Counted from the first letter of the stretch, positions 7,506 to 16,213 are shown. The stretch: DNA of 64,000 nucleotides from Marinobacter sp. NP-4(2019) (GCF_003994855.1 NZ_CP034142.1:4216001-4280000); one strand, 5' to 3'. Translations and numbers: made by a program. Notes: generated from the letters alone by a model not told the origin.

Positions 7506-8099
7506 ATGGCTAACAAGCAGACAAGAAACCAGATCGTGGATGCCGCGGACCAGCTGTTCTACGAACAGGGCTTCGAGCACACTTCCTTCTCACAAATTGC
7601 AGAAGCTGTTGGTATTTCACGGGGCAATTTCTATTACCACTTCAAATCCAAAGACGAAATTCTTGATGCCGTAATCAGTCTTCGCCTGTCCCGCACGAAC
7701 GCAATGCTGGATAGCTGGGAGATCGAGGGAGACACACCCGCTAGCCGAATTCGCTGCTTTATCAATATCCTGGTTATGAACCGAGCCAAGATAAAACACT
7801 ATGGCTGCCCGGTCGGTACTCTCTGTACCGAACTTGCCAAGCTGGATCATCCAAGCAAAGACAATGCTAACGAGTTATTTACGCTATTCAGAACCTGGTT
7901 GCGACGACAGTTTGAGCAGCTTGGCCGTCTCAATGATGCTGATGAATTGGCCATGCACCTCTTGGCGTTTAGCCAGGGAGTGGCGACGTTAGCCAGCGCC
8001 TTTCAGGATGAAGGATTCATCAGAAGCGAGGTCAGTCGTCTCAATGACTGGCTGGCCTCAGTTGACAGTACAAACAATACACATTCGGAGGTGCTTTGA
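7506..8099 (+). CDS. TetR/AcrR family transcriptional regulator
   Basis: The product of 197 residues has an N-terminal TetR helix-turn-helix (IVDAADQLFYEQGFEHTSF, then IAEAVGISRGNFYYHFKSK) and a C-terminal ligand domain containing the YGCPVGTL motif of the LmrA/YxaF-like branch. It binds DNA as a dimer. Start: ATG 7506 with GGGA at the right distance; ATG 7488 in the same frame is possible. Its stop overlaps the start of the next gene (TGATG), so the two are translationally coupled. The repeats upstream (7425-7473) are the likely operator. The effector molecule is unknown. Confidence 0.88.
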   Translation: MANKQTRNQIVDAADQLFYEQGFEHTSFSQIAEAVGISRGNFYYHFKSKDEILDAVISLRLSRTNAMLDSWEIEGDTPASRIRCFINILVMNRAKIKHYGCPVGTLCTELAKLDHPSKDNANELFTLFRTWLRRQFEQLGRLNDADELAMHLLAFSQGVATLASAFQDEGFIRSEVSRLNDWLASVDSTNNTHSEVL

Positions 8100-8386
8100 T
8101 GTTTGTCGTGATTTTGCGGTTTTCTGAAAATAAGAGCCAGGCAGGTGCATTCATGGAAGGACACAATCAATGGATAAGAAAAGGCTTTGAAGACGGCATT
8201 TTTCTGATGGTCGGCAGTCTCCAGCCGGGCCTTGGCGGTTCGGTGATTGCTCATGGCGTATCGCGAGAGGCCCTCGAGGGTCGTGTTAGCGAAGACCCGT
8301 TTGTGGCTGAAAATATTGTGACCGCAGAAATACTTGAAATTGAACCAAAGAAGGCCGATGAACGGCTGAGCTTTCTTCTCGACTGA
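8099..8386 (+). CDS. YciI-like (YCII-related) protein
   Basis: The product of 95 residues has the dimeric ferredoxin-like fold of YCII-related proteins: opening strand MFVVILRF, conserved H (FMEGHNQWIRKG), a central strand (FLMVGSLQP), then DPFVAENIVTAEILEI. The conserved His and Asp of the family are present. Its enzymatic role is unknown. It overlaps the TetR stop by one base (TGATG) with GGAGG upstream, so it is almost certainly the regulator's partner and possibly its target. Confidence 0.82.
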   Translation: MFVVILRFSENKSQAGAFMEGHNQWIRKGFEDGIFLMVGSLQPGLGGSVIAHGVSREALEGRVSEDPFVAENIVTAEILEIEPKKADERLSFLLD

Positions 8387-8744
8387 CAGCGTGGAAACTT
8401 ACGAACAACTCTACTATCAAAGGTCCTGATGGCAAGCGCCCCGCTGACAATGTCAACGGACACCGAGATCACCCGCATATTAGTGGCGGACGGCTTCCGG
8501 AAGGGGGATTGAAAGCACGGCGGGAAATCACTGTTGGTGCTGGAAAAGCAACTTTTTGAGCTATTTCTCAGTTTGTGGCGGGGACACATATGCCCTGAGC
8601 TTGCTTGGCCATGGGGTGACCGATGGCGCAATGGACATGCTGGAGCTTAACCTCCCCAAGCCCCAAAGGGTGAAGAGTCCTGTTGCGGTTTTGGGCGCTA
8701 AAAACGCACCAGAACCCAGACGCTGAACAGCGAAGGAGAAGCCC
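8387..8744. other. 358-nt stretch without an intact gene
   Basis: Contains an apparent fragment of an alpha/beta hydrolase gene (8631-8726) and otherwise no convincing frame, promoter or repeat. Confidence 0.6.
8631..8726 (+). pseudogene. Fragment resembling an alpha/beta hydrolase
   Basis: One frame reads MDMLELNLPKPQRVKSPV, then AVLGAKN. That is the usual strand before the catalytic-Asp loop of alpha/beta hydrolases (pattern: L-P-x-P-x-RV-x-x-PVLVLGAEND). It ends at TGA 8724-8726, and no nucleophile or His motif is present nearby. It looks like the debris of a lost gene. Confidence 0.35.
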
Positions 8745-9350
8745 ATGAACTGGAAATTCTCTTACGCCATCGGCTTTCATCCCTGGGAGGATACCGACCA
8801 GGCGTTTTTTCAATCCCTGTCATCGCTCCTCGAACTGGAGGAACAGGGCCGTGAACCGCCCTATGGGCGTGCGCTGGATATCGGCACGGGCAGCGCCATC
8901 TGGGGCATCGAGCTGGCCAAGCGGGGCTGGGAGGTCACTGGCGTGGACGTCGTGGAGAAGGCCCTGGAGCGGGGGCGCGAGCGAGTCCGTGCCGCCGGTG
9001 TGCAGATGGAGCTTGTGCAGGGAGACGTGACCCGGCTTTCAAAAGCTGAAGTGGGCTCCGGCTTCCGGCTCATCCTGGACACCGGCACTTTCCATGACCT
9101 CGACACAGAGCAGCAGCAAGGGATGGCCCGCAGCGTGGACGCCCTGGCCACTGAGGATGCGACCGTGATTTTGCTTTGCTGGCCACGGCGCATTCGCCCG
9201 TTGATCCGGGGCGTGAAGCAAGAAGAAATCGAAGCTGCCTTTGCAGGTTGGCAGATCACCGACGTGAAGCCGTCCTTCTTCAAACTGCCGACACCTCTGG
9301 AATGGGTGCTGCGCCCGGACGAGCACTGGTACCGTCTGCGCCGTGCATGA
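8745..9350 (+). CDS. Class I SAM-dependent methyltransferase
   Basis: The product of 201 residues has the SAM-binding motif I (GRALDIGTGSAIWGIELAKR), the acidic end of strand 2 (VTGVDVVEKAL), and LVQGDVTRL and LILDTGTFHDL as the later motifs. Its N-terminal FHPWEDTDQ block is typical of small thiopurine/tellurite-type methyltransferase relatives, but the substrate is not clear. A GAAGGAGA ribosome site sits 5-6 nt before ATG 8745. It is a single-gene unit; the next gene starts 200 nt later. Confidence 0.85.
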   Translation: MNWKFSYAIGFHPWEDTDQAFFQSLSSLLELEEQGREPPYGRALDIGTGSAIWGIELAKRGWEVTGVDVVEKALERGRERVRAAGVQMELVQGDVTRLSKAEVGSGFRLILDTGTFHDLDTEQQQGMARSVDALATEDATVILLCWPRRIRPLIRGVKQEEIEAAFAGWQITDVKPSFFKLPTPLEWVLRPDEHWYRLRRA

Positions 9351-9551
9351 GCTGACAGGCAAGCCGATGCCACAGGGCGATACCGGTAGGGTCAACGCTG
9401 AACCGGAATAAAGAAACGGTTGAGACGAAACCCTATTCTTTGACTATCTTTGGGTTAAGGACTCGCTTGAATGCCACAGCGATATTGAGGCTTCGCCTTC
9501 ATTATCCCGCCCGCGTGTCCTGTTGGTGCTAGATCGACAAGGGGCACTACA

Positions 9552-10373
9552 ATGACTTCCATTGATCCCTTTGGTAGAACCGACAAGTTAGACGAGGCCA
9601 TGCTTGAGGCCCTCGTGGTACGATTTGAGGCCCGAGGCAAACATCCATTGTTCGCCGGGATGCTTCGGGAATATCTCGATGCCATGCATATCGACAGCGC
9701 GGGTACCATTCTTGATATGGGTTGCGGTACGGGATTGGTAGCTCGCGCTATCGCGAGTCGCCCTGAATTCTCCGGACGTGTCATCGGTATCGATATCAGC
9801 TCCCACCTTGTGACTGCTGCAGAGCGCCTCGCGCATGAGGAAGGTATTGCTGAACGCGTGGAATTTCGAATTGGGGACACCCGCACTCTCGAAGACGCCG
9901 ATGCAACCTTCGACGCCGTTGTTGCGCATACCTTGCTGAGCCATGTCGAAGAGCCGTTGTCCGTCGTAACGGAAGCCGCCCGCGTTTTAAGGCCTGGTGG
10001 AATGCTGGGCATCTTCGATGGAGACTACGCCTCGCTGACGTTTGGTCATCAGGATCCCGACAAAGGGAAGGCATATGACGAAGCACTCATCAGTGCCGTG
10101 GTCACGAATCCCCACGTTATGCGCCAGATGCCTCGGCTGTTATCACAGGCCGGGTTGACGCTTGTTACCTCATTCGCTCATGTACTGTCCGAAGTTGGTA
10201 CGGCGGACTTCTGGTCATCGGCAATTGAAGCGTATCGAAGGTTGATACCGAAGACCGGCGTAATGACCAAAGAGGAAACGGACGTGTGGGCGGAAGGTCT
10301 ACACAGTGATTCCCAAAAGGGCGTCTTTTTCGGGAGTAGCAACTACTATAGTTATGTCGCCAGGCGTCCTTGA
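9552..10373 (+). CDS. UbiE-like class I SAM-dependent methyltransferase
   Basis: The product of 273 residues has motif I TILDMGCGTGLVARAIA, strand-2 acidic VIGIDISSHL, the motif FRIGDTRTLEDADATFD, and post-I VVTEAARVLRPGGMLGIFDG, i.e. the Methyltransf_11/25 layout. The C-terminal third, with several Trp and Tyr residues, probably forms the acceptor pocket. The substrate is unknown. The start ATG 9552 has AAGGGG upstream. It is not closely related to the methyltransferase just upstream, so the pair is unlikely to be a recent duplication. Confidence 0.85.
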   Translation: MTSIDPFGRTDKLDEAMLEALVVRFEARGKHPLFAGMLREYLDAMHIDSAGTILDMGCGTGLVARAIASRPEFSGRVIGIDISSHLVTAAERLAHEEGIAERVEFRIGDTRTLEDADATFDAVVAHTLLSHVEEPLSVVTEAARVLRPGGMLGIFDGDYASLTFGHQDPDKGKAYDEALISAVVTNPHVMRQMPRLLSQAGLTLVTSFAHVLSEVGTADFWSSAIEAYRRLIPKTGVMTKEETDVWAEGLHSDSQKGVFFGSSNYYSYVARRP

Positions 10374-10475
10374 GCGCCATGCTGGCAAACTGTCGCCTGA
10401 CACATTAATTATGAGCCTTCTCCCCTGGCGGTCGCCCGCAGAGCTGTAAGGATTAGTTATGCCCAACCCAATTGG

Positions 10476-11045
10476 TCAATCATCCTCACTCAGCGCTGAT
10501 GGAAATCGTACCCCAAAAGGTTCGCCCTCAATTTCGGCCATATTCGCAACAAAGCTGACCGTATGGTAATTCCCGCAGAGGGCGAAGATTTCAAGTTGTT
10601 GTTCGGCCGTGAACAGGCTTTGAAACCGGTCCCGTGTTTCGGGGCTCAAGCACGCTGAATTGCAGAGCTCGTCAACAGCCAACAGCAATGTGCTTTCCTC
10701 GGCATTCCAGCATGCGGCATCAGGCGTCCCGAGTCGGGTCGCTTTGATCTGTTCCTCGGTAAACCGCACATGTTCAGCGAATCCCGCTACGTGAACACCC
10801 CATTCGTACTCGCAGTCATTATTCGCGCAGGTTCTCAGAATCACCAGTTCCCTGTGTCGCATTGTGAGGGGGCTGTCGCGATCCAGCAGGTCCAGAACGC
10901 CCTTACGGAGAAAGCGCGGGCTGTTGGCAAAAACGCGAAACAGCTTCAGAAGGTAGCCATTTGGCTTCGGGTAGCGAGACAGCAATGTTTCCACTTCGTG
11001 GGTATAGGGTGGTTCTACGGTGTAAAGTCGGTTCGCCATGATCAT
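10476..11045 (-). CDS. Carboxymuconolactone decarboxylase (CMD) family protein
   Basis: The product of 189 residues is all-helical. The AhpD/CMD core is at about residues 60-110: LTMRHRELVILRTCANNDCEYEWGVH, with the ExxW/H pattern that replaces CxxC in the non-peroxidase branch. Members include decarboxylases and thiol-dependent peroxidase relatives; this one lacks the CxxC pair and is probably not a peroxidase. It is divergent from the HxlR regulator, with two palindromic operators in between, so it is the likely target of that regulator. Translation may start at ATG 11045 or at the Met two codons later. Confidence 0.82.
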   Translation of the reverse strand: MIMANRLYTVEPPYTHEVETLLSRYPKPNGYLLKLFRVFANSPRFLRKGVLDLLDRDSPLTMRHRELVILRTCANNDCEYEWGVHVAGFAEHVRFTEEQIKATRLGTPDAACWNAEESTLLLAVDELCNSACLSPETRDRFQSLFTAEQQLEIFALCGNYHTVSFVANMAEIEGEPFGVRFPSALSEDD

Positions 11046-11057
11046 CGACCTCTAATC

Positions 11058-11102
11058 GCTACGCTTTGTGTAGCAATTAATGTATGCTACTATTTAAGTA
11101 GC
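11058..11102. promoter_or_regulatory. Twin palindromic operators between CMD and hxlR genes
   Basis: GCTAC-N7-GTAGC occurs twice, at 11058-11074 and 11086-11102. The arms and spacer length are identical and the centres are 28 bp apart. Two identical sites in a 70-nt divergent control region are strong evidence for binding by the adjacent HxlR dimer. Confidence 0.75.
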
Positions 11103-11115
11103 GTCAAGAGAGGTA

Positions 11116-11445
11116 ATGATGACAACCAAAAAGCCCGGAAACCCGGTCAGAGGTTCGACCACAGGTCGTCCGATCATGGTTCTCATGGATGTACTCGGGC
11201 AGCGCTGGGCGCTGCGCATTCTCTGGGAACTGAGAGGGGAACGACTGACGTTCCGCCAGCTCCAGGAACGCTGTGATCGGATTTCACCTACCGTGCTGAA
11301 CCGTCGACTCAAGGAGTTGCGGGAGCTTGATCTGATTGACCATGACGGTAACGGCTTTGGATTTACTGATCAGGGTGAAGAACTGGGTCAACACCTGCTT
11401 GCACTGAATGACTACGCCCAGCGCTGGGCGGACAGAGCCCAGTAG
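11116..11445 (+). CDS. HxlR family winged-helix transcriptional regulator
   Basis: The product of 109 residues is the size of a single HxlR domain: VLGQRWALRILWEL, LTFRQLQERCDRISPTVLNRRLKEL as the recognition helices, and the wing LIDHDGNGFGFTDQGEEL. No Cys is placed as in thiol-sensing HypR/YodB types except one in the recognition helix region (ERCDR). It controls, by position, the divergent CMD gene through the repeated GCTAC-N7-GTAGC sites. AGAGAGGTA precedes ATG 11116; the next codon is also ATG. Confidence 0.9.
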   Translation: MMTTKKPGNPVRGSTTGRPIMVLMDVLGQRWALRILWELRGERLTFRQLQERCDRISPTVLNRRLKELRELDLIDHDGNGFGFTDQGEELGQHLLALNDYAQRWADRAQ

Positions 11446-11610
11446 ACCAGGTAGTAAATACATGCTTCTGGCTGACGCTGTTCCCACCTGACTCGCGGGA
11501 CTGACTACAAATATTGTGCTCTCAAGCCAAGGGATTGGCGTTGGTTCACCACTACCATGCCCAAACCGACCCGTCCGCTTCCGACGAACACAGGCTGCAC
11601 CACCAGAACC

Positions 11611-12315
11611 ATGACTCCAGAACACCCACAAACCTCGCTGATCACCTCCATTATAGAAGAACAGGCACCCCAGGAAGTCCTGCAACTCGGCCTGGGTGAT
11701 TTTGACCTGACGCTGTCGGTCTGCCGTGCGCTTCATACCCTGGAAAATTCAGCACTGACGCTGCTCACCCTCAACCTTCTTCAGCATTCTGAGTTTCTGA
11801 AAGAGACCCGGAAACGGAACGTGGAAACGGTGATGGATCTGGTGGAACTGAACCGAACGCCCGCCGATGAGGTGCTTCCGGATTTCTACTTCCAGAACCG
11901 AGCCATCAACCTGGCCATCATTAACGAAGTGGGCCCATTCGATCAGGCACTGGTAGCCATTTACTACGTCGACAAGATGCTCGTGTCCCGGGGCACCCTC
12001 ATCCTCAACAATGCCGACACACCGATGATGAGAAAGCTATGCCGTTACCTGGTGACTGAGCGTGAATACACGCTTCAGCGAGCCTTCGGCGGTGTAAAGA
12101 ACGGGTCCTTCCTCACCCGATTACTTCGCCGCCAATTCAACAAGGCCCCCGGGGTTGTGAAGAACGCCGTCACGACACTCATTAACCCCGACCTGCTCAT
12201 GCTTGATGATGATCCTGGCCTTCAGGGTTCGGTGATCGTCCTGACAAGGCGCGCGGAGGAAGGTGAGATCGATATGGATTTCGATACCCTGCTGGAATCC
12301 ATAATGAGCGAGTAA
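11611..12315 (+). CDS. Unknown protein with degenerate methyltransferase-like features
   Basis: The product of 234 residues from ATG 11611 is read with caution. VLQLGLGDFDLTLSVCRAL sits where a SAM motif I (usually E-x-G-x-x-x-G-x-S) would be, and IYYVDKMLVSRGTLILNNAD resembles the strand-6 region of Methyltransf_24 proteins, where an acidic residue and His are normally found. The key glycines and acids are largely missing, so it may not bind SAM. An upstream in-frame ATG at 11557 would add 18 residues of low complexity. It is a single-gene unit; function unknown. Confidence 0.6.
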   Translation: MTPEHPQTSLITSIIEEQAPQEVLQLGLGDFDLTLSVCRALHTLENSALTLLTLNLLQHSEFLKETRKRNVETVMDLVELNRTPADEVLPDFYFQNRAINLAIINEVGPFDQALVAIYYVDKMLVSRGTLILNNADTPMMRKLCRYLVTEREYTLQRAFGGVKNGSFLTRLLRRQFNKAPGVVKNAVTTLINPDLLMLDDDPGLQGSVIVLTRRAEEGEIDMDFDTLLESIMSE

Positions 12316-12453
12316 GTCGCGTTCAGTGCGACACCGGGAATGCCAAGAGACAGTCCGCGACCGCATGGCGATGCACCGGGCGATGGACTAGGCTTTGGAG
12401 TTATCATTTCAGGCAATGCGGTGATTGAGAATGGCGATATTCAGGGAGGAACC

Positions 12454-12864
12454 ATGAAACCACGAATCAGTATGATCACCTTGGGTGTGAGTGATCTTCA
12501 GCGTTCGATCAGGTTCTACGAGCAGGGATTGGGCCTTCCCAGAATGGACTCTCCGCCAGAGGTGGCCTTTTTCACCCTGAACGGTACCTGGCTCGGCCTG
12601 TACGGGCATGACGCGCTGGCGGACGATGCGCTGGTGTCGGGGCGTTCAGAAGGGTTTGCGGGGTTCAGCCTGGCCCACAATGTGAGTTCGGAGCAGGAGG
12701 TGGATCAGGTCATGGATCAGGCGGTTGCCGCCGGTGCCGTTGTCACCAAACCGGCCCAGAAGACGGATTGGGGTGGCTATGCCGGCTACTTTTCCGATCC
12801 CGACGGTTATCTCTGGGAAATCGCCCATAACCCATTGTTCTGGGTAGGACCTTCGGATGAGTAG
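12454..12864 (+). CDS. VOC (glyoxalase/bleomycin-resistance fold) family protein
   Basis: The product of 136 residues has two beta-alpha-beta-beta-beta modules: MITLGVSDLQRSIRFYEQGL opens the first, and GGYAGYFSDPDGYLWEIAHNP closes the second with the metal-ligand Glu (WEIA) typical of the fold. The first-module ligand position (H in glyoxalase I) is a Thr/Gly context here, so metal dependence is uncertain. The start ATG 12454 is well supported by AGGGAGGA; the frame is open further upstream but without protein-like sequence. The substrate is unknown. Confidence 0.85.
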   Translation: MKPRISMITLGVSDLQRSIRFYEQGLGLPRMDSPPEVAFFTLNGTWLGLYGHDALADDALVSGRSEGFAGFSLAHNVSSEQEVDQVMDQAVAAGAVVTKPAQKTDWGGYAGYFSDPDGYLWEIAHNPLFWVGPSDE

Positions 12865-12943
12865 CTGACCCCATAGGCGATTGTCGAATTTCACCTCCCT
12901 CATTCGACTATGAAGTGCACCTCAAACAGAAGGAGCTCATATC

Positions 12944-13618
12944 ATGTCGACTAACAAGATTGCTCTTCCAAAGGTCGGTACGCTCGAAGACTGGCACGAG
13001 GCCCGCCAGGCACTCCTCGTCAAGGAAAAGGAACTGACCCACGCCCAGGATGCTCTGGCCGCCGAGCGCCGAAGATTGCCGATGGTCCCTGTCGAAGACC
13101 ACTTCACCTTTACCGGACCAGAGGGTGAGGTTTCGCTGGTCGACCTGTTTCACGGCCGCCGGCAACTCATCGTTTACTGCGCCATGCTGGAACCCGGCGC
13201 TGCGCCCTGCCCGGGCTGTTCGATGGTCATGGACAACATTGGCCACAATATCTCGCACGTCAACGCCCGGGACACCACCTTTGTGTTCACATCCCCGGCG
13301 CCGCAGGATGAAATCATTGCCCTGCAGAAGCGGATGGGCTGGGACACGCCCTGGTACACGGATCACGGCCGCCGCTTCGCCGATGCTTTCGATGTGGGAA
13401 AACGGTTTGCGGTTAACGTGTTCATTCGGGATGATAACAACCGCGTGTACCGCACCTACTTCACCACGGATCGCGGGGCTGAGCTGTTCGACACCAACTT
13501 CCGGTTGCTGGACCTGACACCCTATGGCCGTCAGGAAACCTGGGAAGATTCACCCGAGGGATGGCCACAGAGCCCGCCGTTTGAATGGTGGCGTTTGCAC
13601 GACGAATACGACACTTAA
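12944..13618 (+). CDS. DUF899 (thioredoxin-like) family protein
   Basis: The product of 224 residues opens with a helix and then a peroxiredoxin-like core. The YCAMLEPGAAPCPGCSMVMD segment carries the CPGC pair typical of DUF899, followed by FVFTSPAPQDEI and a C-terminal FEWWRLHDEY, the usual end of the family. A redox role is likely from the fold, but no substrate is established. AGAAGGAGC precedes ATG 12944. The ynfA-like gene starts 15 nt after its stop, so the two may form an operon. Confidence 0.85.
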   Translation: MSTNKIALPKVGTLEDWHEARQALLVKEKELTHAQDALAAERRRLPMVPVEDHFTFTGPEGEVSLVDLFHGRRQLIVYCAMLEPGAAPCPGCSMVMDNIGHNISHVNARDTTFVFTSPAPQDEIIALQKRMGWDTPWYTDHGRRFADAFDVGKRFAVNVFIRDDNNRVYRTYFTTDRGAELFDTNFRLLDLTPYGRQETWEDSPEGWPQSPPFEWWRLHDEYDT

Positions 13619-13633
13619 CCAGGGATCTCCGAT

Positions 13634-13966
13634 TTGCCCGAACTAAAGACTGCCGGCCTGTTTTTTATCACGGCGATTGCTGAAATTGTTGGCTGTTACC
13701 TGCCGTACCTCTGGCTACGTGAGGGCAAGACCATCTGGCTTCTGGTGCCGGGGGCGTTAAGCCTGGCCGCTTTTGCCTGGCTACTGTCACTACACCCGAC
13801 CGCCGCTGGCCGGGTGTATGCGGCGTACGGCGGCGTCTATATTTTTACCGCCATCCTGTGGCTGTGGGCGGTGGACGGCATTCGGCCAACGGTCTGGGAT
13901 TTCGTGGGTTCATCGGTGGCCATTCTGGGTATGGCGATCATTATGTTTGCACCGCGTAATGTCTGA
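13634..13966 (+). CDS. UPF0060 (YnfA) family small membrane protein
   Basis: The product of 110 residues has four predicted transmembrane segments, the size and layout of YnfA/UPF0060: FFITAIAEIVGCYLPYLWLR, then LVPGALSLAAFAWLLSLHP, the conserved GRVYAAYGGVYI, and a last helix ending in APRN. YnfA is regarded as SMR-like and is linked to drug or metal tolerance in some species; the substrate here is unknown. The start is TTG 13634, with AGGGA upstream and no better in-frame start at the right place. Confidence 0.9.
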   Translation: MPELKTAGLFFITAIAEIVGCYLPYLWLREGKTIWLLVPGALSLAAFAWLLSLHPTAAGRVYAAYGGVYIFTAILWLWAVDGIRPTVWDFVGSSVAILGMAIIMFAPRNV

Positions 13967-14068
13967 ATCGTCGGGGCAGGTTTGCTCAACACCTCCCGTG
14001 GCCCTTTTTGCCAAACCGGTGTGACGGTGGCAGGATAAACGCTTTCTGATCTCGTGTTAGAGGGCACC

Positions 14069-14806
14069 ATGAATCCGACCATTGAACTTCTCAAGTCACA
14101 CCGTTCGATCCGTAAATTCCAGGATCGGAAGATTCCCCGCGAGCTGTTCGAGGAGCTGATTCGTGCCGGCCAGAGTGCCGCCACATCCAGCCACGTGCAG
14201 GCCTATTCCATCATCCACGTGGTCAATCCGCAGAACCGTGAGGCTCTGGCGGAGCTGAGTGGTGGCCAGCGCTATGTCGCGGAGTGTTCGGATTTTCTGG
14301 TGTTCTGCGCGGACATGAAGCGGGCAACGGATGCCGCCGAACGCGCCGGTGCTGAGGTGATTCGTGGCATGACCGAGCAACTGCTGGTGGCCAGCATCGA
14401 TGCCGCTCTGGTCGCCCAGAACGTTGCCACGGCAGCAGAATCCGAGGGGCTGGGCCTGTGTTACATCGGCGGTATCCGCAACAATCCGGCCGAGGTGAGC
14501 GAACTGCTGCGCCTGCCGGATCATGTCTATCCGGTGTTCGGGATGTGCCTGGGCTATCCGGACCAGGACCCGGAGGTGAAGCCCCGCCTGCCACTGGCGT
14601 CCATCCTCAAGGAAGACTATTACCAGGACGAGCGGGACGCGGAGCTGGTGGCGGAATTCGACGCCACCATGCGCACCTACTACCACGTCCGCACCGGGGG
14701 CAACAAGGACACCAACTGGTCGGAACAGCTCAAACCGCTGTTCACCTCCAAGCTGCGCCCCCACATGCGGGACTTCCTCCGTGGCAAGGGCTTTAAGATG
14801 AAGTAG
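14069..14806 (+). CDS. nfsA: NfsA/FRP-type flavin nitroreductase
   Basis: FMN-dependent, NADPH-using reductase of nitro compounds and quinones; cytoplasmic homodimer. The 245-residue product is close to E. coli NfsA (240). It shows the FMN-phosphate motif SHRSIRKFQDRKIP at the N-terminus, AATSSHVQAYSIIHV, the central VAQNVATAAESEGLGLCYIG, and the NfsA-type C-terminal LKEDYYQDE and HMRDFLRGKGF. ATG 14069 is chosen (AGAGGG 5-8 nt upstream) over an in-frame GTG at 14054. It is convergent with the RND operon, only 15 nt away, and shares a hairpin with it. Confidence 0.88.
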   Translation: MNPTIELLKSHRSIRKFQDRKIPRELFEELIRAGQSAATSSHVQAYSIIHVVNPQNREALAELSGGQRYVAECSDFLVFCADMKRATDAAERAGAEVIRGMTEQLLVASIDAALVAQNVATAAESEGLGLCYIGGIRNNPAEVSELLRLPDHVYPVFGMCLGYPDQDPEVKPRLPLASILKEDYYQDERDAELVAEFDATMRTYYHVRTGGNKDTNWSEQLKPLFTSKLRPHMRDFLRGKGFKMK

Positions 14807-14843
14807 CTGGCCGGGGGCTGCTTAACCGGGCGCCCCCACCAGC
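14806..14843. terminator. GC-rich hairpin between convergent genes
   Basis: GCTGG (14806-14810) plus GGGGGC (14813-14818) pair with GCCCCC (14832-14837) plus CCAGC (14839-14843). There is no T run on either side, so termination there is uncertain. The stem includes the first bases downstream of both stop codons. Confidence 0.4.
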
Positions 14844-16213
14844 GCCCGGTATACGTCCACCATCGCCAGGGTCACCGCTGTGCGGCTGCGCACCGCCGCG
14901 TCCCGGGTGGCGGTGAATTCCTGTTCCGCCGTCAGTACTTCAAAGTAGCCGATAAAGCCCTGCTCATAGCGGGTACGGGCCAGTTCCACCGCTTTCTCCG
15001 CGTCCGTCATGGCCTGTTGCAGGCGCCCTTCCCTTTCCTGCGCCCGCTGGTAACGCACCAGCCGGGTCTCCGCTTCCTCCAGCGCTTCCAGTACCGCTTG
15101 CTGATAGCTGGCCAGCGCCGCGCGGCTGTCGGCACCGGCGGCCTCGATGCGGGCCTTGACCTTGCCATGGTCGAGGAAGGTCCAGTCGATGCCCAGGGCG
15201 ACACGGCGGGACTCCGCCGGACCGGTGAACAGGTCACCGGTATCCGCGGCAACCGAGCCCAGCAGTCCGCTCAGGGTAAAGCGGGGAAACAGGTCAGCGG
15301 TAGCCACACCTATGCGGGCGGTCGCTGCGGCCAGACGACGTTCCGCGGCGGCAATGTCCGGGCGACGGCGCAACACGTCCCCGGGGCTGTCCACGGGAAT
15401 GGTCGGCAAGGCCTCCGGGAGCCCGGCCGGGGGCGACAGTGTCTCCACCAATGCCATCGGCGGCTGACCGGTCAGCACGGCGATACGGTGCATGGCCGCC
15501 CGGATACCCGCCTGCAGGGTCGGCAACTCGGCGCGGGTGCGCTCCAACTGGGCGCGGGCGCGTACCTGATCAAACTCGGTACCCCGGCCTGCCTCTACCC
15601 GTGCCTCGACAATATCCAGGGACTGCTGCTGCAGTGCCACACTCTGTTGCGCCACCCGATACTGCTGTTGCAGGCCCCGCAACTCGAAGTAGCTGCTGGC
15701 CAGTTGTCCGGCCAGGGCGACCTGTACCGCGCCAAGATCAGCACCGGCGGCTTCCAGTTCCGCCCGTTGCGCTTCGGTGGCGCGGCGCAGGCGTCCGAAC
15801 AGGTCCAGCTCCCAGTTGGCAGCCAGACCCGCCTGGTAACGTTGCACCCGTTCCGGCCCTGCACCTGGGAGTGATTGCTCAACGTCCGCCAGGTATTGCT
15901 CGGCGGCGGAGGCGTTGGCGGTCACGCTGGGCCATTGCTCTCTTTCCGCACCGTACAACAGAGCCGCCGCACGCTCGTAGCGGGCCACGGCTTCCTCCAG
16001 GGTGTGGTTGGCGGTCAGGGTCTGGTATATCAGCTGTGCCAGCAAAGGATCATCAAAACCCTGCCAGAAGTGCTGCTGGTCAACACCACCACCGGCTTGT
16101 TGCCCTTCGGAGAAGACCTCCGGTTCCGGTGTGGCCGGTGTCTGGTAATCCGGTCCGACGGCGCAACCCGCCAACAGCGCCAGTGCACCGGCTATGGTGA
16201 TCACTTTAAGCAT
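14822..16213 (-). CDS. RND efflux outer-membrane channel lipoprotein (OprM/NodT type)
   Basis: TolC-like exit duct of a tripartite pump. The 463-residue product has a lipoprotein signal (IAGALALLAGC, Cys near residue 17) and AVGPDYQTP after it, the usual OprM-family start. Two OEP repeats of long helices follow; LRRRPDIAAAERRLAAATARIG is the standard family block in the second. The start ATG 16213 is supported by GGGAGG; the upstream in-frame Met at 16252 lies inside the pump gene. It overlaps the end of the transporter gene by 8 nt, so it is the last gene of the operon. Confidence 0.93.
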   Translation of the reverse strand: MLKVITIAGALALLAGCAVGPDYQTPATPEPEVFSEGQQAGGGVDQQHFWQGFDDPLLAQLIYQTLTANHTLEEAVARYERAAALLYGAEREQWPSVTANASAAEQYLADVEQSLPGAGPERVQRYQAGLAANWELDLFGRLRRATEAQRAELEAAGADLGAVQVALAGQLASSYFELRGLQQQYRVAQQSVALQQQSLDIVEARVEAGRGTEFDQVRARAQLERTRAELPTLQAGIRAAMHRIAVLTGQPPMALVETLSPPAGLPEALPTIPVDSPGDVLRRRPDIAAAERRLAAATARIGVATADLFPRFTLSGLLGSVAADTGDLFTGPAESRRVALGIDWTFLDHGKVKARIEAAGADSRAALASYQQAVLEALEEAETRLVRYQRAQEREGRLQQAMTDAEKAVELARTRYEQGFIGYFEVLTAEQEFTATRDAAVRSRTAVTLAMVDVYRALVGAPG

